Source of the DNA: Sinobacterium norvegicum
GTDB taxonomy: Bacteria; Pseudomonadota; Gammaproteobacteria; Pseudomonadales; Sinobacteriaceae
Assembly: GCF_923077115.1 (NCBI RefSeq)
Contig: NZ_CAKLPX010000001.1
Span: 62,001-126,000, forward strand
DNA length: 64,000 nt
Direction of reading: 5' to 3'
In this document: one piece after another, positions 9,281 to 19,468 of the stretch
Layout: the number at the start of each line of letters is the position of its first letter
How positions within the stretch are numbered: the first letter of the stretch is position 1
Made by a program: the position numbers and the translations under genes
Notes under the pieces: model-generated
Database searches by the model: none
What the model was told of the DNA's origin: nothing
Seen by the model: the letters and a program-made list of their open reading frames with translations, nothing else

Positions 9281-10517
9281 TTCGGTACCGGTGTTTATCG
9301 GGCTGCGTTATCTCGGCGCCGGCAACAAGAGTCAGCTGGTTGCTTTTCTATCTCGGGTGTCGATGTTGGGTTTGATTCTCGGCGTTGCCTTACTGATTAC
9401 TGTGCTGTCGGTGATGAACGGCTTCGATAAGGAATTGCGTGAGCGTATTCTCGCTGTTGTGCCTCATTTAAGTGTTTATCATGCTCGCGGCATGGAGGAG
9501 TGGCAGCCGCTGGTTGAGCGCAGTGAAAAAATTGATGGCGTCACCGCCGCGGCTCCGTTTATACATCTGCAGGGGATGTTGATGCGGGGCAGTAAAATCG
9601 AAGGGGTTTTGGCTTATGGCATTGATGTCGACGCTGAAATCAAAGCTTCTGTCATTGATGATTATATGGCGAACGGGACCTTTGAAGACTTAAAACTGCA
9701 GCCCGATGGTATGGTTGTCAGCCAGAAACTAGCCGATGCTTTATCGGTAGAGATTGGCGATAAGATTACCTTGGTTGTGCCAGAAACGAATCGCCTACAG
9801 TCATCAGGTTTGGTGCCACGGTTGGTGCGATTAAACATAGCGGCAATCTACGATACCGGTACTGAACTCGATAATGCCTTGGTTTATCTCAACTTACATA
9901 AGGCGCAGACGTTGTGGGGTAATGGTCATTTGGTTGAGGGTGTCCGCTTACAATTGGATGACCTGTTTGTTGTTAATCAGGTGGCAATGTCTCTGACTGA
10001 GGGTCTGCCGCCGGGGACTTTTCTGCGTGATTGGCGTCGTACTCACGGCAATTTATACCAGGCTATTCAGCTGTCGCGTAACCTGGTCGGCCTGTTGTTG
10101 TTTATTATTATTGCCGTGGCTGCATTCAATGTGGTGACGACGCTGATTATGGTGGTAATGGACAAGAAGGATGCGATAGCGATATTGCAAACCCTGGGTT
10201 TGACGCCGGGGCAGGTGATGATTCTATTTATGGTTTATGGCAGCTTTATCGGCTTGCTTGGTTCGCTGTTGGGGCTTTTGCTGGGCGTGGTGTTGTCCTA
10301 TTCGATTACCCCGTTGGTGGCCTCTGTCAGCGAGATGTTTAATGTCCATCTGTTGCAGTCGGATGTTTACCCAGTCAATTACCTGCCCTCGGATTTTCGC
10401 TTGGAAGATGGGGTGTTAGTAGCCGGTGTTGCCGTGGTAATGTGTTTTTTTGCCACTATCTATCCATCGTGGCGGGCAGCCAAATTGCAGCCAGCCGATG
10501 CCTTACGGTATGAGTAG
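9273..10517 (+). CDS. lolE: LolE: lipoprotein-releasing ABC transporter permease
   Basis: This second LolC/E-family permease has about 414 residues and is homologous to the product at 7306 (shared VMNGF, RILAVVPH and C-terminal PSWRA-KLQPADALRYE). It has one N-terminal helix, a periplasmic domain and three C-terminal helices. Having distinct C and E permeases flanking LolD is the enterobacterial-type arrangement, unlike the single LolF found elsewhere. Start candidates are GTG 9273 and TTG 9267; the GTG is preferred for spacing to AGGTGG. Both starts lie inside the end of lolD. Confidence 0.94.
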   Translation: MFNSVPVFIGLRYLGAGNKSQLVAFLSRVSMLGLILGVALLITVLSVMNGFDKELRERILAVVPHLSVYHARGMEEWQPLVERSEKIDGVTAAAPFIHLQGMLMRGSKIEGVLAYGIDVDAEIKASVIDDYMANGTFEDLKLQPDGMVVSQKLADALSVEIGDKITLVVPETNRLQSSGLVPRLVRLNIAAIYDTGTELDNALVYLNLHKAQTLWGNGHLVEGVRLQLDDLFVVNQVAMSLTEGLPPGTFLRDWRRTHGNLYQAIQLSRNLVGLLLFIIIAVAAFNVVTTLIMVVMDKKDAIAILQTLGLTPGQVMILFMVYGSFIGLLGSLLGLLLGVVLSYSITPLVASVSEMFNVHLLQSDVYPVNYLPSDFRLEDGVLVAGVAVVMCFFATIYPSWRAAKLQPADALRYE

Positions 10518-10533
10518 GGGCGGTTAGCCGTCA

Positions 10534-11043
10534 TTATCGGTGTTTGCGGTTTTTCCAGCGGGTAATCACATGGAAGCGCCAGGTGGCCCTCACCACGACA
10601 TAGCCAATCGTGCCGCTGATAACGCCGCAGATAACAGAGCCGAGTAGTAATGGCTGCCAAACTTTTGCAATCTCCTCGATCAGCCATTCAAGAGAGAGTT
10701 CAAAGGCAAAGTCCTGAGTCGGTACCTGCAGAATAATCGCCCCAACTTTATAGGCACCGTAAAATATCGCCGGCATAGTCACGGGATTGGTGATCCAAAC
10801 CAGTAACACCGAGATGGGGAGGTTGCAGCGCACTAGAATTGCCAGCGCAGCGGCAACAATCATTTGGGACGGAATAGGCAGGAAAGCGACAAATAGGCCG
10901 ATAAAAAAGGCCAGTGACGCAGAGCGACGGTTGAGATGGAATAGGTTTGGATCGTGCAGCCAAGTACCCATAAAACGAAGCGACTTATTCGATTTTATTT
11001 TCTCGGGGTCAGGCATGTAGCGCTTGAAAAACTTACGCGCCAT
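10534..11043 (-). CDS. DUF2062 membrane protein
   Basis: A 169-residue inner-membrane protein of the DUF2062 family. Its features are a basic N-terminus (MARKFFKRYMPDPEKI), the LHDPNLFHLNRRSASLAFFI segment, FLPIPSQMIVAAALAI, and VWITNPVTMPAIFYGAYKVG, followed by two more hydrophobic stretches. The family is widespread in proteobacteria and often sits beside comEC and exbBD, as here. No biochemical role is established. It is transcribed away from comEC, with about 120 bases between the two starts. Confidence 0.9.
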   Translation of the reverse strand: MARKFFKRYMPDPEKIKSNKSLRFMGTWLHDPNLFHLNRRSASLAFFIGLFVAFLPIPSQMIVAAALAILVRCNLPISVLLVWITNPVTMPAIFYGAYKVGAIILQVPTQDFAFELSLEWLIEEIAKVWQPLLLGSVICGVISGTIGYVVVRATWRFHVITRWKNRKHR

Positions 11044-11165
11044 GATCTTTTATTCTATTCTGCAAAAGCGTCGTTACTCCTTAGTCGTTTTTAGCAATCG
11101 AGCTAAATAGTCGACGGCGGCACATTATGCCTTGATTTTTATCATTGCTCTATAGCTATTCACGG

Positions 11166-13478
11166 ATGAACGCTATGAAGTTGTTGCTAGTTGTCTCTAT
11201 TTTGACGCTGATTATTATTGTCTGGCTGCCAGCGTTCCCTGGCTGGCCGATTATCAGCGGGTTTTTAGCGGTTTTCGCTTTCATGTTTACAGTTTGTCAT
11301 CGTCGTATTGGCCAGGTCATCGTAGGGCTGTGTCTTAGTATAGTGGTTGGTTTTTGGCATATGGAACGCGATGTCGAAGCATTATCGCTGAATCAATATG
11401 CCGATGAACCGGTCGTTATTGAGGGGCAGATAGTCTCCGTTGTTGATCGGCAAAAACGGTTCAATCAACCCTATGCTGGTTTCGACCTTGCGGTGTCAAA
11501 GGCCGATTCAGCGAATCTGGCCGATGATAATCAATGGCCATCATTGTTGGAGGGTAGACGAATTCGCGTGGCTTGGCATAACGTGACTTCAGTGCCTCAG
11601 TTGGGACAGCGATATCGGTTGGTGTTACGACTAAAGCCGCTGGTCTCACTGCATAATCGCGGGGGGGTTGACTATGTGCGGTCCAGGCTTGCCGAGGATG
11701 TTGTACTCAAGGGCAGTGTGGTGTCGACAACACCGCCGGTTTTGCAGCCTGCGGTTTTCAACACCTTTTGGCTAAGATCTTGGGTGAGACAGCGTTTATT
11801 GGTGGTGACGGCAGGTATGTCGTCGCAGCCACTGTTGATCGCTCTGTCAGTAGGTGACCGCAGTTTAATCTCGCCGTTTCTTCGTCAAAGGTTGATCGAT
11901 CTTGGGGTGGCTCACCTTTTGGTGGTCTCCGGTTTGCACATTGGCTTGGCGGCGACAATTGGTTTTTATCTGGTGATGCTGCCGGCAAGACTGTTTATTC
12001 GACCGTTATTATGGCGTTATTGTGAGCTGACTGCCTGCATGAGTGCCGCCTCGCTGGCGTTATTTTATACCCTGATATCGGGCTTTGGTATTGCCAGTAT
12101 TCGCGCCTTGATCATGGTTTTAGTGGTGCTTTTTTGCCGTTTGTCATGGCGCCGGACATTGGTGTGGCAAAGCTGGCTATTGGCTCTTTGGTTTGTGTTG
12201 CTGCTAGAGCCGTTACAGCTGTTTTCAGCGGGGCTGTGGCTGTCTTTTAGTGCTGTATTTGCGCTGATCTACCTGTCTATTGGTCGATATGGCAAAGGCT
12301 GGTTGGCACTGCAACTGGGTCTTTTTGTGATGATGGTCGTCCCATCGGCGGTGTTTTTTTCCCAGCTTCCGCTGTTGGCGCCGCTGGCCAATGTGGTGGC
12401 GGTGCCAGTGATCAGCTTTGTTGTCGTGCCTTTGCTGCTGTTGGCGACGGTAACGGCGATGGTGTCATTATCGCTGGCGATACCTATTTTCGGTGTCTGC
12501 GAGTTATTGATGTCGACGGCGCAGCAATTCATAGTCGCCATGCCTCTGTCGGCGACAGTGATAAAGCTACCAGCGTTATCGCCCGCGGTGTCGCTGTTTT
12601 TCTTACTCGGCGCCATGGTATTGTTAATCCCCCGCGGGCTGCCAGGGCGTTGGTTGGGTGGGGTGTTGATGTTGCCCTTATTCCTTGAGGTGTTATACCC
12701 GCCGCCACCGGCATTTTTCACCATGACGGTGTTAGATGTGGGACAGGGCTTGGCGGTGGTTATTCAAACGCCGGCTCAGGTGGTGGTTTACGATACCGGG
12801 TTTGGCGACGGTCAGGCGTTTAGTATCGGGGGGAGGGTGGTCGGTGACTGGCTGCAACAAAATGGCATCGACCACATCGATTATTTGATTGTCAGTCATG
12901 GTGACAGCGACCATGCCGGTGGTGTTGGTGAGTTAATTCGTCGCTTTAGCATTGGCAAAATTATCTCGCCGCAGCAAGACTGGCGCTGGCAATCAATGGC
13001 ATCGCGCTGGCAAGCCTGCTCGCTGGCGCCGAACTGGTCTGCTGCTGGCACACGCTTCTCTTTGCTCCAAGCTAAGGCTGTCACTGGAGATAATAACCAT
13101 TCCTGTGTGTTGCTGATTGCAACAGGCAATACTCGCTTATTGTTGACCGGCGATATCGAACGTGAGGCAGAACTCTATTTGCTGAACAGTGGGGTGCTGC
13201 TGTCTGCCGATGTGATGGTCGTGCCTCATCATGGCAGCAAGACCTCCTCCAGTCCCGCCTTTATTAATGCGGTATCACCGGTGCTGGCGATTATCAGCGC
13301 CGGTCAGCACAACCGTTTTTCCCATCCGAACCCGGCAGTTCGTCGGCGTTATCTCAACCGTGGCGTGAGGCTGTTAAGCACGGCGTCGAGTGGCCAGATA
13401 GATCTGACCAAATTAGCGCCGGATCAAAAAATAACCGTCCAGACGCGACGATGCTGCTATCGACATTATTGGCAATAG
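11166..13478 (+). CDS. comEC: ComEC/Rec2 family DNA-uptake channel protein
   Basis: A membrane protein of about 770 residues with the full three-part ComEC architecture. It has an N-terminal DUF4131 region, then a polytopic Competence domain (DLGVAHLLVVSGLHIGLAA and the following helices), then a C-terminal metallo-beta-lactamase-like domain with SHGDSDHAGG near residue 577 and VPHHGSKTSS. ComEC carries single-stranded DNA across the inner membrane in transformation; in many non-competent species it is kept with unclear use. ATG 11166 is preferred to an upstream TTG at 11145; ATG 11175 is also possible. Confidence 0.93.
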   Translation: MNAMKLLLVVSILTLIIIVWLPAFPGWPIISGFLAVFAFMFTVCHRRIGQVIVGLCLSIVVGFWHMERDVEALSLNQYADEPVVIEGQIVSVVDRQKRFNQPYAGFDLAVSKADSANLADDNQWPSLLEGRRIRVAWHNVTSVPQLGQRYRLVLRLKPLVSLHNRGGVDYVRSRLAEDVVLKGSVVSTTPPVLQPAVFNTFWLRSWVRQRLLVVTAGMSSQPLLIALSVGDRSLISPFLRQRLIDLGVAHLLVVSGLHIGLAATIGFYLVMLPARLFIRPLLWRYCELTACMSAASLALFYTLISGFGIASIRALIMVLVVLFCRLSWRRTLVWQSWLLALWFVLLLEPLQLFSAGLWLSFSAVFALIYLSIGRYGKGWLALQLGLFVMMVVPSAVFFSQLPLLAPLANVVAVPVISFVVVPLLLLATVTAMVSLSLAIPIFGVCELLMSTAQQFIVAMPLSATVIKLPALSPAVSLFFLLGAMVLLIPRGLPGRWLGGVLMLPLFLEVLYPPPPAFFTMTVLDVGQGLAVVIQTPAQVVVYDTGFGDGQAFSIGGRVVGDWLQQNGIDHIDYLIVSHGDSDHAGGVGELIRRFSIGKIISPQQDWRWQSMASRWQACSLAPNWSAAGTRFSLLQAKAVTGDNNHSCVLLIATGNTRLLLTGDIEREAELYLLNSGVLLSADVMVVPHHGSKTSSSPAFINAVSPVLAIISAGQHNRFSHPNPAVRRRYLNRGVRLLSTASSGQIDLTKLAPDQKITVQTRRCCYRHYWQ

Positions 13479-13579
13479 CCATATTGTTGATTAATGCGTT
13501 TTTGCTGAGACCTGTTGCTGGTTTATAAGCTTTTGATTGTGGTAGAGTTGGCTAATAATAAATGATCGAGGGTGTTTCC

Positions 13580-14215
13580 GTGTTTGAGATTTTACAGTCT
13601 GGTGGTTGGATAATGCTACCGATTTTACTGTGTTCAATTTTAGCCTTGGCTATTTCTGTTGAGCGCCTTTGGGCATTGATTCCCACAAAAATTGCGCCGC
13701 CGAATCAGCTGGCTGAGGTGTGGCAAAAGGTGAAGGCTAATAGTATCAATCCTGGCTATTTGCGAGAGCTAAAGGATTCATCGCCACTGGGTGCCTTGTT
13801 GGCATCGGGCTTGAGTAACTCTCGTTATGGTCGCGATATTATGAAGGACTCAATCGAGGAGACCGCCTCCCATGTTATTCATGATATGGAACGAAACCTG
13901 AATGCCCTCGGTACCATTGCCGCCATTGCGCCACTGCTGGGCCTCCTTGGCACCGTGGTTGGTATGATTGATGTATTTGCACAGATTGTAGATCTGGGTA
14001 CCGGTAATGCAGGTGTGCTTGCCGGTGGCATTTCGCAGGCCTTAATAACCACGGCAACAGGGTTGGCGGTGGCGATACCGGCACTGGTGATGCACCGTTA
14101 TTTACATCGCCGTATCGACAGCATGGTAGTCGGCCTAGAGCAGGAGTCGGTCAAGTTGGTTGACGCTCTGCACAGCGAGCGTAAAGTCGCTGTTAAAGCC
14201 AGTAAACAGAAATAA
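13580..14215 (+). CDS. exbB: MotA/TolQ/ExbB proton channel family protein
   Basis: A protein of about 211 residues with three membrane segments and the ExbB/TolQ core (LGTIAAIAPLLGLLGTVVGM, then GGISQALITTATGLAVAIPAL). It would form the proton-driven stator with the ExbD-like protein ten bases downstream. The GTG at 13580 is favoured by the upstream GAGG and because close homologues begin just before ILQSGGWIMLPI; an ATG at 13562 adds six residues. Position upstream of msbA-lpxK is common in marine gammaproteobacteria. Whether it energises TonB, Tol or another envelope machine cannot be told from sequence. Confidence 0.92.
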   Translation: MFEILQSGGWIMLPILLCSILALAISVERLWALIPTKIAPPNQLAEVWQKVKANSINPGYLRELKDSSPLGALLASGLSNSRYGRDIMKDSIEETASHVIHDMERNLNALGTIAAIAPLLGLLGTVVGMIDVFAQIVDLGTGNAGVLAGGISQALITTATGLAVAIPALVMHRYLHRRIDSMVVGLEQESVKLVDALHSERKVAVKASKQK

Positions 14216-14225
14216 GGGGCCGACG

Positions 14226-14636
14226 GTGAAATTTAAACGTCAGGCCAATAGGGATGTCGATGTGAACTTGGCGCCACTGATCGATGTGGTGTTTCTATTG
14301 TTGATTTTCTTTATGGTATCGACCACCTTTACCGAAGAGACGCATTTAACCGTCGATTTGCCTGAGGCGGTGGGTGTCACCGGTGATGTTGCCGAAAATA
14401 TAGAGGTCGCTATTAACGCTGCTGGCAATTACACTATCAACGGTAACGCACTTATTAATCAGCAGGCTGCGACGTTGAAGTCGGCGCTGGCTGAGTTTGC
14501 TGGTCAGGACTTACATCTGGTCATTACTGCCGATGGGCAAACGCCACATCAATCCGTAGTGACAGCGATGGATGTAGCCGGTCAGTTGAAATTTGTGCAT
14601 TTGAGTATCACGACGCGCAAGCCGTTGGAGCAATAA
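14226..14636 (+). CDS. exbD: ExbD/TolR family biopolymer transport protein
   Basis: A 136-residue protein with one N-terminal membrane helix carrying the key Asp (NLAPLIDVVFLLLIFFMV), followed by a periplasmic domain. It is the partner of the ExbB-like protein in proton-motive-force coupling. GTG 14226 follows AAGGGGCC at good spacing and gives the standard N-terminus (VKFKRQANRDVDVNLAPLID). The longer frame from 14160 overlaps exbB and is unlikely to be used. The gene sits 45 bases before msbA. Confidence 0.92.
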   Translation: MKFKRQANRDVDVNLAPLIDVVFLLLIFFMVSTTFTEETHLTVDLPEAVGVTGDVAENIEVAINAAGNYTINGNALINQQAATLKSALAEFAGQDLHLVITADGQTPHQSVVTAMDVAGQLKFVHLSITTRKPLEQ

Positions 14637-14681
14637 TCTACAGCGGTAACGCCCGGTATCTTGGGTTTATAGTAAGTTAAC

Positions 14682-16496
14682 ATGTCGAGCAAACAAGCAA
14701 ACAAGAAAACCAGCGACTGGGCCACCTACGGTCGCTTGTTAAGCAACTTAGGCAGTTTAAAACTGCCCTTTATTGTCAGTATTTTTGGCTATCTCCTTTA
14801 TTCATCCTCTCAAGTATTAGTGGCAGACTGGACCGGTTTTATTATTGACAGCCTCGGCGGCTCGGGCATGTCTGAAAAAGGCTTGATCAGCCAACTCTAC
14901 GAGCGGATGTTTGATGCCGCCGAATTAACCGCCAACCAGAAAAATATGATTGTTGCCGGTGTCGCCATCCCATTGGCTGTCATGCGTGGCCTCGGTTTTT
15001 TCCTCGGTAACTATTGGCTTTCCTTCGTCTCGCTCAATATTGTCCATCGTATTCGAATGCAGGTGTTCAACAAGATGTTGGTCGTGCCGTCGCATTACTA
15101 CGACGAGCATTCCAGTGGTCAGATGATTACCAAGGTGACCTACCATACCAGTCAGGTGACAACGGCAGCCACCGAATCGATTAAAACCGTGGTGCGCGAA
15201 GGTTTGTTTGTTATTGGCTTGCTGGCCTATATCTTCCATATCAACTGGCAACTGTCCTTGATATTCCTCGCGGTTGCGCCGATGTTAGGGATTTTTATTG
15301 GCTATATAGGCAAGCGCTTGCGCAAATACAGCCGTCGTATTCAAGACTCGGTCGGTGGCATTACCGAGGTCTGTACCGAGACTATCAATGGCTATAAAGA
15401 AGTACGGCTTTATGGTGAGAAAGAAAAAGAAGAGGCGCGTTTTCGCTCGGCCAGCCATCATAATATGACCCAATCGCTGAAAATGTCGTTGTTCAGCGCC
15501 GCCTCGTCGCCGATAGTCCAGGTCATGCTGTGGTGTGCCATGGCGGTGATTGTATGGATGGCGCTGGGCATGTTTGACACCGGCACCGCCGGTGATTTTG
15601 TGGCCTATATTGGCGCTGCCGGCATGCTGGCCAAACCTATTCGTCAGTTGACAGAAGTTTACAGTCAGATACAAAAGGGCCTGGCGGCCTGCGACGATTT
15701 ATATGAATTCATCGACAGTGATGTCGAGGTCGACAGTGGCGATTACAGCGTCGATCGGGTACAGGGTAAGATCGAGTTTAAGAACCTATCCTTTGCTTAC
15801 CGCAACAGCGACCAAGACGTGATCAAGAATATCAATCTGACCATCGAACCGGGGCAGACAGTGGCATTAGTTGGTCTGTCGGGCAGTGGGAAATCGACGT
15901 TGATCAGTTTGTTGGCACGTTTTTACGATCACGATCGTGGTCAGTTATTACTTGATGGCGTCGATGTCACCGAATACTCTCTGGTCAATTTGCGCCGTCA
16001 GATTGCCATTGTCAATCAGAGTGCGACGCTGTTTAACGATACTATCTACAACAATATTGCCTATGGTAATCCGACAGTTGAGGCTGATGACATTCATCGC
16101 GCAGCAGAGACGGCCCACGCCAATGAATTTATTGCCCGTTTGGATAAGGGGCTGCAAACCCCGGTCGGCGAGGATGGAACACTGCTTTCCGGTGGTCAAA
16201 AACAGCGTATTGCCATTGCTCGGGCCATTGTTAAAGATGCACCGATCCTGGTATTTGATGAGGCCACGGCTTCATTGGATAACAAGGCCGAAAACCATAT
16301 TCAGCAAGCGATGGAAGCCGTGATGGCGAATCGAACGACGCTGGTTATTGCTCACCGTTTATCAACCATTGAGCAAGCCGATGTGATTGTGGTCATGGAG
16401 GAGGGTGAAATTGTCGAACAGGGCTCTCACGCGGATTTGATGGCACAAAATAAACGCTATGCTCAGTTGTACGACCGCCGCTTCGATGAGGGCTGA
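14682..16496 (+). CDS. msbA: MsbA: lipid A export ABC transporter
   Basis: A 604-residue half-transporter with six membrane helices in the first 340 residues and a C-terminal ATPase. Walker A GLSGSGKST is near residue 398, the signature LLSGGQKQR near 501, Walker B ILVFDEATASLD near 522 and the switch His in VIAHRLSTIEQAD. It flips lipid A-core across the inner membrane as a homodimer. The neighbour lpxK follows after four bases, the same pairing as in E. coli. Generic exporter families look alike, so the msbA call rests on this context. Confidence 0.94.
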   Translation: MSSKQANKKTSDWATYGRLLSNLGSLKLPFIVSIFGYLLYSSSQVLVADWTGFIIDSLGGSGMSEKGLISQLYERMFDAAELTANQKNMIVAGVAIPLAVMRGLGFFLGNYWLSFVSLNIVHRIRMQVFNKMLVVPSHYYDEHSSGQMITKVTYHTSQVTTAATESIKTVVREGLFVIGLLAYIFHINWQLSLIFLAVAPMLGIFIGYIGKRLRKYSRRIQDSVGGITEVCTETINGYKEVRLYGEKEKEEARFRSASHHNMTQSLKMSLFSAASSPIVQVMLWCAMAVIVWMALGMFDTGTAGDFVAYIGAAGMLAKPIRQLTEVYSQIQKGLAACDDLYEFIDSDVEVDSGDYSVDRVQGKIEFKNLSFAYRNSDQDVIKNINLTIEPGQTVALVGLSGSGKSTLISLLARFYDHDRGQLLLDGVDVTEYSLVNLRRQIAIVNQSATLFNDTIYNNIAYGNPTVEADDIHRAAETAHANEFIARLDKGLQTPVGEDGTLLSGGQKQRIAIARAIVKDAPILVFDEATASLDNKAENHIQQAMEAVMANRTTLVIAHRLSTIEQADVIVVMEEGEIVEQGSHADLMAQNKRYAQLYDRRFDEG

Positions 16497-16500
16497 TTGA

Positions 16501-17532
16501 ATGGCTCGTCTACAGGACCGCTGGTATCAGCCAGAGTCTGTCGACGATTGGTCGGTGCGACTGCTCAAGCCCTTGGCGGCGGTGGTAAAAACCGTTGCCC
16601 GTCGCCGTTACCGCGATTTTACCGCCAACCCTGCAGCCCAGGATAAGCCCCGATGCCCTGTCATCGTGGTGGGTAATATTACCGTCGGCGGCACGGGTAA
16701 AACCCCAGTGGTTATTTATCTGATCGAATTATTGCGCCGTCAGGGTTTCACTCCTGGTGTGGTTTCTCGGGGATATGGCGGCAAGGCCGGGCATTACCCG
16801 ATGCGGGTGACTGCCGATAGTCTCGGCAGCGAGGCCGGCGATGAGCCGCTGCTGATTGCCAGCCGCACCGGCTGCCCGGTTGTTGTCGACCCTAATCGAA
16901 CGCAGGCGATTAGCGCGTTGCTGTCACAAACCGACTGCGACATTGTCATCAGCGATGATGGCTTGCAGCATTTTGCCATGGCGCGAGATCTAGATATTGT
17001 CGTCGTCGATGGCCATCGCGGATTAGGGAATCAGCTGTGCCTGCCGGCGGGTCCGTTGCGAGAGCCTGTGGAGAGGCTGGCCGATGTTGATTTCATTCTA
17101 CACAATAGTACTGAGGCGACGTTGCCGACTGCTGCCAATGGCGTGGCGCAAGCGGTGTTTACCCTGCAGCCGGGTGATGCCATTAATTGCTTCGATCACA
17201 GCCGCCGGGGTGTCAAGACACTGGCCGAGCTTGGCGACATTGCTGCCATTGCCGGTATAGGTCATCCACAACGTTTTTTCAGCATGTTAACCACGCTGGG
17301 GTTGTCGACCACAAATACCGGCTATGCCGATCATTATGCCTATAGTGCCCAAGACTTAGCCGATAAGCACGAGCCCGTCATCGTGATGACGGAGAAAGAT
17401 GCGGTAAAATGCCGTGATTTCGCCGATCGCCGCTGTTGGTATATACCAATAGAAGCGATATTCCCGCCATCGTTTGATCGGCAGCTAATCGATGCTATAA
17501 ATCGTATTACCTCACTTACTAGTGCCCAATAG
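16501..17532 (+). CDS. lpxK: LpxK: tetraacyldisaccharide 4'-kinase
   Basis: A 343-residue enzyme that phosphorylates the 4' position of the lipid A disaccharide precursor to give lipid IVA. The P-loop [11 protein letters not shown] is at residues 58-68, followed by [29 protein letters not shown] and the C-terminal [12 protein letters not shown], all LpxK signatures. The N-terminal amphipathic helix is membrane associated in the family. It is flanked by msbA and kdsB, so the three genes supply and export lipid A. Confidence 0.96.
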   Translation: MARLQDRWYQPESVDDWSVRLLKPLAAVVKTVARRRYRDFTANPAAQDKPRCPVIVVGNITVGGTGKTPVVIYLIELLRRQGFTPGVVSRGYGGKAGHYPMRVTADSLGSEAGDEPLLIASRTGCPVVVDPNRTQAISALLSQTDCDIVISDDGLQHFAMARDLDIVVVDGHRGLGNQLCLPAGPLREPVERLADVDFILHNSTEATLPTAANGVAQAVFTLQPGDAINCFDHSRRGVKTLAELGDIAAIAGIGHPQRFFSMLTTLGLSTTNTGYADHYAYSAQDLADKHEPVIVMTEKDAVKCRDFADRRCWYIPIEAIFPPSFDRQLIDAINRITSLTSAQ

Positions 17533-17548
17533 CCAAAAGAGTTTTGCC

Positions 17549-18307
17549 ATGAGTTTTACTGTCATCATACCCGCCCGATATGGGTCCACTCGACTACCGG
17601 GCAAGCCGCTAAAAGACATCGCTGGCCAGACAATGATTGAGCGGGTCTATCGCCAAGCCTGTTTGAGTGAGGCCAAAAAAGTCGTGATTGCCACCGATGA
17701 CGAGCGCATTGCCGCGGCGGCAAAGAGTTTCGGAGCCGAGGTGTGTATGACTCGCAGCGATCATGAGTCAGGCACTGACAGGCTGCAAGAGGCGGCGGCA
17801 CAGTTGTCGCTGGCAGAGAATGACATTGTGGTGAACGTGCAAGGCGACGAGCCTTTGGTGCCGCCGACAGTGATTAATCAGGTGGCGGCCAATTTGGCGG
17901 CCAACCCCGTCGCCGATATGTCGACGCTGTCTAATCGAATCGAGCATGCAACGGAATTCTACGACCCTAACTGCGTCAAGGTCATTGCCGATATCAATGG
18001 CTTGGCACTGTATTTCAGTCGAGCCCCGATACCTTTTCCCCGCGATGAGAATCGGGGTGAACTGCCGTCGTCAATGACGGCACAGCGACATATCGGCATC
18101 TATGGCTATCGCAGCCGCTTTCTCAATGACTTCGTGCAATGGCCGATAAGCCCGCTGGAGGCCAGCGAGAAGCTGGAGCAGTTGCGGGCGATGTGGCAGG
18201 GCCGGAAAATACATGTCGAACAGGCCTGTGAACTTCCGCCCGCCGGTGTCGATACCGCCGAAGATTTGCAGCGGGTAATCGATATCGTCGTGGCGCAACA
18301 ATGCTAG
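17549..18307 (+). CDS. kdsB: KdsB: CMP-KDO synthetase
   Basis: A 252-residue cytidylyltransferase activating KDO for transfer to lipid A. Motifs are [16 protein letters not shown] at the N-terminus, [23 protein letters not shown] and [16 protein letters not shown] 17549 gives the usual N-terminus [12 protein letters not shown]; an in-frame GTG at 17522 inside lpxK is unlikely. The stop codon overlaps the murB start by seven bases (ATGCTAG). Confidence 0.96.
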   Translation: MSFTVIIPARYGSTRLPGKPLKDIAGQTMIERVYRQACLSEAKKVVIATDDERIAAAAKSFGAEVCMTRSDHESGTDRLQEAAAQLSLAENDIVVNVQGDEPLVPPTVINQVAANLAANPVADMSTLSNRIEHATEFYDPNCVKVIADINGLALYFSRAPIPFPRDENRGELPSSMTAQRHIGIYGYRSRFLNDFVQWPISPLEASEKLEQLRAMWQGRKIHVEQACELPPAGVDTAEDLQRVIDIVVAQQC

Positions 18308-19317
18308 TCGAGCAACAATTCTCACTGCAGCTCTACAATACCTTGGGGCTGCCGAGTACGGCTAAGTTCTGCGTAGAGGTCAGCCATTCGAGTCAGTTAC
18401 CTCAGGTCATTGCCCTTGCCAACAAGCATTCACTGCCGGTTATTGTATTGGGTGAGGGCAGTAATGCGATCTTGGCTCCGGTCATCGATGCGGTGGTGGT
18501 GCTGATGCGTATTCAGCATCGTCAAATTGCATTCGAACCACAGCTGCAGCAGGCTGTCGTCACCTTAGGGGCGGGTGAAAGCTGGCATGAAGCCGTGTGC
18601 TACTGCCTTGAAAACCACTGTTATGGTTTGGAGAATCTAGCGCTGATACCGGGGTGTGCCGGTGCTGCCCCAGTGCAGAATATCGGTGCCTACGGCCGTG
18701 AACTCAGCGATTTCTTGCTCTCAGTAACAGTGTTTAATCCCCAGACGCTGCAGCTGGAGGTCATGTCGGCAGAGCAGTGTCAGTTGTCGTACCGAGAAAG
18801 CATTTTTAAGCAACAGCTGAGAGAATTGATTATTGTCGATATCACACTCTCATTATCGATGCAGGATAAACCACGTTATGGTTATCAGGCGCTGCAGCAA
18901 CAATTGACTCTCCCGGCCGATGAGATAACGGCAAATGACGTTTTTGATGCGGTGGTGGCAGTACGCAGTCGTAAGCTACCAAACCCGGCGATTTTGGCCA
19001 ATGCGGGTAGTTTCTTTAAGAATCCGGTGGTCAGCGCCAGTCAATATCAACAGTTGCGGGCCGAATTTCCACAGTTAGTGGGATATGTTCAGGCTGATGA
19101 CAATGTCAAATTAGCGGCCGGTTGGTTGATCGATCAGGCCGGTTGGCGAGGACGCTCACTGGGACCGGTGGCTATGCATAAAGAGCAGGCGTTGGTATTG
19201 GTCAATAACGGCGGCGCTACTTTGGCTGATGTTGTTGCCCTTGTGGAGCAGGTGAAGGCCGACAGTCAAAAACGTTACGGTTTGAGTCTCGAGGTGGAGC
19301 CAAGATGGCTGGGGTAG
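18301..19317 (+). CDS. murB: MurB: UDP-N-acetylenolpyruvoylglucosamine reductase (type I)
   Basis: A 338-residue FAD enzyme that reduces the enolpyruvyl group to make UDP-MurNAc for peptidoglycan. The FAD-binding part has [10 protein letters not shown] and [19 protein letters not shown]. Catalytic elements are YRESIFK (Arg), NAGSFFKNP (Ser) and the C-terminal LEVEPRWLG (Glu). The length and the insertion typical of type I enzymes match E. coli MurB. It overlaps kdsB and is the last gene of the envelope-precursor operon. A 151-base gap with no clear terminator follows. Confidence 0.95.
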   Translation: MLVEQQFSLQLYNTLGLPSTAKFCVEVSHSSQLPQVIALANKHSLPVIVLGEGSNAILAPVIDAVVVLMRIQHRQIAFEPQLQQAVVTLGAGESWHEAVCYCLENHCYGLENLALIPGCAGAAPVQNIGAYGRELSDFLLSVTVFNPQTLQLEVMSAEQCQLSYRESIFKQQLRELIIVDITLSLSMQDKPRYGYQALQQQLTLPADEITANDVFDAVVAVRSRKLPNPAILANAGSFFKNPVVSASQYQQLRAEFPQLVGYVQADDNVKLAAGWLIDQAGWRGRSLGPVAMHKEQALVLVNNGGATLADVVALVEQVKADSQKRYGLSLEVEPRWLG

Positions 19318-19468
19318 TGTTGGCCACTAGTTAATTTAAGGGGCTTGTTCCTTTTGGTGAAGAGGTGATAGAGTATATTTGTGCGCTAAGTCTCACAGCG
19401 TATGTCGGTAAATGGGACAACCACAAAAAAAATAGAAAAGTTATTTTTGCTAGTTTTAGGGGCATAAA